From an uncultured Spirochaetaceae bacterium (GTDB lineage: Bacteria > Spirochaetota > Spirochaetia > Treponematales > Treponemataceae): a stretch of DNA of 7,785 nt. Location: positions 1-7,785 of the forward strand of contig CACYDQ010000115.1 of assembly GCA_902773215.1 (NCBI GenBank), in the 5' to 3' direction. A program made the position numbers and the translations under genes. A model generated the notes under the pieces. The model saw nothing but the letters and a program-made list of their open reading frames with translations. It had not been told where the DNA came from and ran no database searches. Of this stretch, positions 5,396 through 7,785 are shown in pieces (the first letter of the stretch is position 1; every line of letters starts with the position of its first letter).

Positions 5396-6586
5396 ATGCA
5401 AAAGGAACTCGATACCCAAAGGCATCCCCTGTTTTTCCTTATCCCCGTGGCGGTCGGCCTGTTCTTCGCCGGCTTCGGCCTGTACCTGATCCGCGAGAAC
5501 AGACAGCTCGCCGCCCGCTGCACGGAAGAGGTTCCGGGAATCGTCGCCGGGATGCAGGAGCATTACGGCAACAGCGGAATGCTCTACGCCCCCGTATTCG
5601 AATACAGCTTCGACGGCATGGAGTTCCGGCAGGAAAGCGACATGGCCTCCTCCCCGCCGAAGTTCAGCGAGGGAGAAGCGGTCACCGTCATGGTGAACCC
5701 GGATGACCCGTATGAATACACCGTGCAGGGCTACACGGAAAAGACCACGATGGCAAGAGTCTTCATCATACTGGGACTTGTCATCGCGGCATTCTTTCTA
5801 TTGCTTGCATACCACTTCCTCAAAATCAACAAGGATGAGGAGGAAGGAAAGGATTCGAGCGGAATACGGGTCGGCGTCGTTTTCCTCCTGATAGGCCTTT
5901 TTTCGGCGGCAATCCCTGTCGCCGCCATCAAGCTGAAAGGCGGGAGCGAGGATTTCTTCACTGTCACCAGCACCGTAAACGGCATCCAGACGACCGAACA
6001 AAATCCCTTCCTCGTCATCGCCATGCTCGCGTTCTGCTTCATCTTCGCGCTGGCCTTCATCATCCTCGGCATCGTGATGATACGGAAACGCTCGCTCGGC
6101 TTCTCCTTCGGGGCTTCCGTCGAAGCGGAGGCGGACACGCAGGGAAATGTCACGCACCTGTCACACAGCGGGGGCACGGGCGACCTCGTGCTGCCAAGGG
6201 TTTTCATTGCAATCGGCCTGTTTCTCCTGGTCATCGGGGGAAGCCTGCTCGCATACGACAGGATTTCGCTCAAATCCCGCATACAGACGGAAGCCGAAGT
6301 CATCGGCACGCACAGCAGGTCGCACTCATCCGGCGGAAAAACGAGCCGGACCTACTATGCGGACATAGAATACATGCTGGACGGCGAGCTGTACCGGAGC
6401 CAGATAACGGTTTCGGCATTCTTCAGCAAATCCCGCGTCACCGTCTGGTGCAAGCCGGACAATCCCATGATATGCCGGACCAAGACGGAATTCCTGCTCT
6501 TCTACATCGTCCTCTTCGGTGCAGGAAGCATGTTCTTTGCCGTGGGCCTTTTCACCGCCAAGGCTATGAAGCAAGAAGGAGCCTGA
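5396..6586 (+). CDS. Membrane protein with two DUF3592-like units
   Basis: The function is unknown. The 396-residue protein has six likely membrane segments: about 11-32, 119-141, 157-177, 204-229, 266-287 and 365-388. The soluble part of unit one (about 43-110) has the pattern TEEVPGIV...APVFEYSFDGMEFR...VTVMVNPDDPYEY. The second (about 298-361) repeats it as TEAEVIGT...ADIEYMLDGELYR...VTVWCKPDNPMIC. These are two copies of the DUF3592 plan of helix, beta-rich domain, helix, joined by an extra helix pair. The frame stays open upstream to a TTG at 5315, but the promoter lies inside that stretch, so I take the ATG at 5396; GTG 5390 would precede the predicted transcript start. There is no signal peptide beyond the first membrane helix. 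The 3' end overlaps the convergent permease gene by 23 bases. Family assignment is by pattern, not by search. Confidence 0.8.
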   Translation: MQKELDTQRHPLFFLIPVAVGLFFAGFGLYLIRENRQLAARCTEEVPGIVAGMQEHYGNSGMLYAPVFEYSFDGMEFRQESDMASSPPKFSEGEAVTVMVNPDDPYEYTVQGYTEKTTMARVFIILGLVIAAFFLLLAYHFLKINKDEEEGKDSSGIRVGVVFLLIGLFSAAIPVAAIKLKGGSEDFFTVTSTVNGIQTTEQNPFLVIAMLAFCFIFALAFIILGIVMIRKRSLGFSFGASVEAEADTQGNVTHLSHSGGTGDLVLPRVFIAIGLFLLVIGGSLLAYDRISLKSRIQTEAEVIGTHSRSHSSGGKTSRTYYADIEYMLDGELYRSQITVSAFFSKSRVTVWCKPDNPMICRTKTEFLLFYIVLFGAGSMFFAVGLFTAKAMKQEGA

Positions 6587-7772
6587 GGGCGCACAGGACT
6601 ATCAGGAAGGCGACGTTCATCACGCTGAAACTTGCAAGGTATGCAAGGACAGACGGGAGCGCAAGCCTTTCCCGCGAGCCGGAATAGAGCTTGAAGGAGA
6701 TGAGGCTTGCCAGCGAGGCGACGAGCGTCCCCAGGCCTCCTATGTTCACGCCAGCCATCAGGGCCCTGGCATCGCCCGAGAAAGGATAGAGCAGCAGGGT
6801 CGCGGGGACGTTGCTGATAACCTGGCTGCACAGGACGGAAACAGCAAACTCATGGCCTGAGACGGCGGCCTCAAGAAACGTCCGCACGGAATGAATCTCA
6901 GCGATGTTCCCCGTAAAGATGAAGAAGGCCGTGAACGTCAGGAGGAGCATGTAGTCCACGGAGGCGAGTACCTTCCGGTTCAGCACGAGCAGGACGGCAA
7001 GCACCGAGGCGGCCGCGACGAACTTGGGGACAAGGCGCAGGACGCAGAGCAGGCAGAGGACGAACAGGGCGGCATATATGCCAAGCTGCACGCGCCCAGG
7101 AATCCGCTCCCGGAGAGGGCGCTTCCCCTCCGCAGGGGCATTTGTCTCCGTCTCCCCTACCCCTCCGGCAGCCCGTGACAGGGGCACCGCCTGCACGGAG
7201 GATTTCGCGGGTGACAGGTGCTCGTCCCGGACAAGCAGCAGAGAGAGCAGGAGCAGGACAAGGCTCGCCGTGCAGTAGGGCAGAATTATCATGACGAACT
7301 CCCCGATTCCCGCCCCCATCTTGGAAAAGAGAAAGAGGTTCTGCGGGTTTCCGAGCGGTGTGAGCATGCTCCCCATATTGGCGGCGACCGTCTCAAGCAC
7401 GACCGTCAGGAGCACCGACTTGCCGCTCGCCGTCGTCCCGAGCAGAGCCAGCGAGAAGGGCACGAATGTCAGGAGCGCCACGTCGTTCGTTATCAGCATG
7501 CTCGTGAAAAAGCAGAGCAGGACGAGCACCCCGCTCAGAATCCGCGCCCGGTGGATGTGCGAGCACAGCATGAACGCTATCCGGTCAAAAAGGCCGCAGG
7601 CCCTGAAGGCGGCAATGACCGCCATGAGGGCAAAGAGGATAAAGAGAGTGTTCCAGTCAATGTAGGAAAGGTAGGCCATAGACGGCGGGACAAAGAAGCT
7701 GCTCGCCACCGCGCACAAGGCCGCTATGCAGAAAACCGTCTCACGGCGGATAAAGGCAATGATGCGTCTCAT
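6564..7772 (-). CDS. Ion permease, ArsB/NhaD (SLC13-like) superfamily
   Basis: This 402-residue inner-membrane protein has about ten hydrophobic segments in two inverted halves, joined by a charged linker at about 182-226. Half one holds IDW (38-40), TNDVALLTFVPF (95-106) and the loop MLTPLGNPQNLFLF (136-149). Half two repeats the plan with VDY (272-274), SNVPATLLLYP (320-330) and NIGGLGTLVASLASLISF (343-360). TND/SNVP pairs and the GNPQN loop are hallmarks of the superfamily containing ArsB, NhaD, CitM and E. coli YbiR; YbiR-like members are the closest fit I recognise. The substrate (anion, Na+/H+ or other) cannot be read from the sequence. The ATG at 7772 suits the family, but the frame is still open at the window edge, so an upstream start is possible. 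The visible 13 bases before it contain no Shine-Dalgarno sequence. No terminator follows; the stop lies inside the convergent gene. Confidence 0.87.
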   Translation of the reverse strand: MRRIIAFIRRETVFCIAALCAVASSFFVPPSMAYLSYIDWNTLFILFALMAVIAAFRACGLFDRIAFMLCSHIHRARILSGVLVLLCFFTSMLITNDVALLTFVPFSLALLGTTASGKSVLLTVVLETVAANMGSMLTPLGNPQNLFLFSKMGAGIGEFVMIILPYCTASLVLLLLSLLLVRDEHLSPAKSSVQAVPLSRAAGGVGETETNAPAEGKRPLRERIPGRVQLGIYAALFVLCLLCVLRLVPKFVAAASVLAVLLVLNRKVLASVDYMLLLTFTAFFIFTGNIAEIHSVRTFLEAAVSGHEFAVSVLCSQVISNVPATLLLYPFSGDARALMAGVNIGGLGTLVASLASLISFKLYSGSRERLALPSVLAYLASFSVMNVAFLIVLCALRLLLAS

Positions 7773-7785
7773 CGTAGCAAGATAA

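Noticed and set aside
5165..5563. Minus-strand open frame of 132 codons across the divergent promoter region
   Set aside because: It overlaps ndk and the DUF3592 gene in wrong frames and runs through both promoters, with no family resemblance.
7771..7779. TGC-TACGAT at the permease start as an extended -10
   Set aside because: The hexamer overlaps the ATG itself, and the upstream DNA is outside the window, so promoter position cannot be judged.

Overview
The window looks like an ordinary chromosomal segment of a spirochaete, most likely a GC-rich Treponema. The main evidence is the first gene, a P83/100-family protein. This family is known from Borrelia (antigen P83/100) and Treponema. The DNA is GC-rich with strong GC third-position bias in every gene. 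No gene stands out by composition, and I see no transposase, integrase, tRNA, rRNA or CRISPR array.

Layout from left to right: (1) the 3' part of a P83/100-like gene (+), its start lost at the window edge, closed by a strong hairpin terminator; (2) a 150-base gap ending in a promoter; (3) an RNase II/R-type exoribonuclease gene (+) with a hairpin terminator; (4) an unexplained, nearly perfect 34-base palindrome; (5) a minus-strand pair, ndk (nucleoside diphosphate kinase) then gpsA (glycerol-3-phosphate dehydrogenase), 32 bases apart and probably one transcript; (6) a 112-base divergent promoter region; (7) a membrane protein with two DUF3592-like units (+); (8) a minus-strand ion permease of the ArsB/NhaD (SLC13-like) superfamily, whose 3' end overlaps the membrane protein gene by 23 bases.

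The genes are mostly housekeeping: RNA turnover, NTP balance, and glycerol-3-phosphate supply for phospholipids. To these are added an envelope protein, a membrane protein of unknown role and an ion carrier. They do not obviously form one pathway, and I do not see a new multi-gene system.

The most interesting signal is in the gene starts. At the exoribonuclease, ndk and DUF3592 genes a good -10 box ends only 6 to 11 bases before the ATG, and no Shine-Dalgarno sequence fits. These mRNAs should therefore begin at, or within about five bases of, the start codon. Two of these promoters also share an identical 12-base string ending inside the -10 box. The palindrome at 3650-3683 is the second signal worth following.
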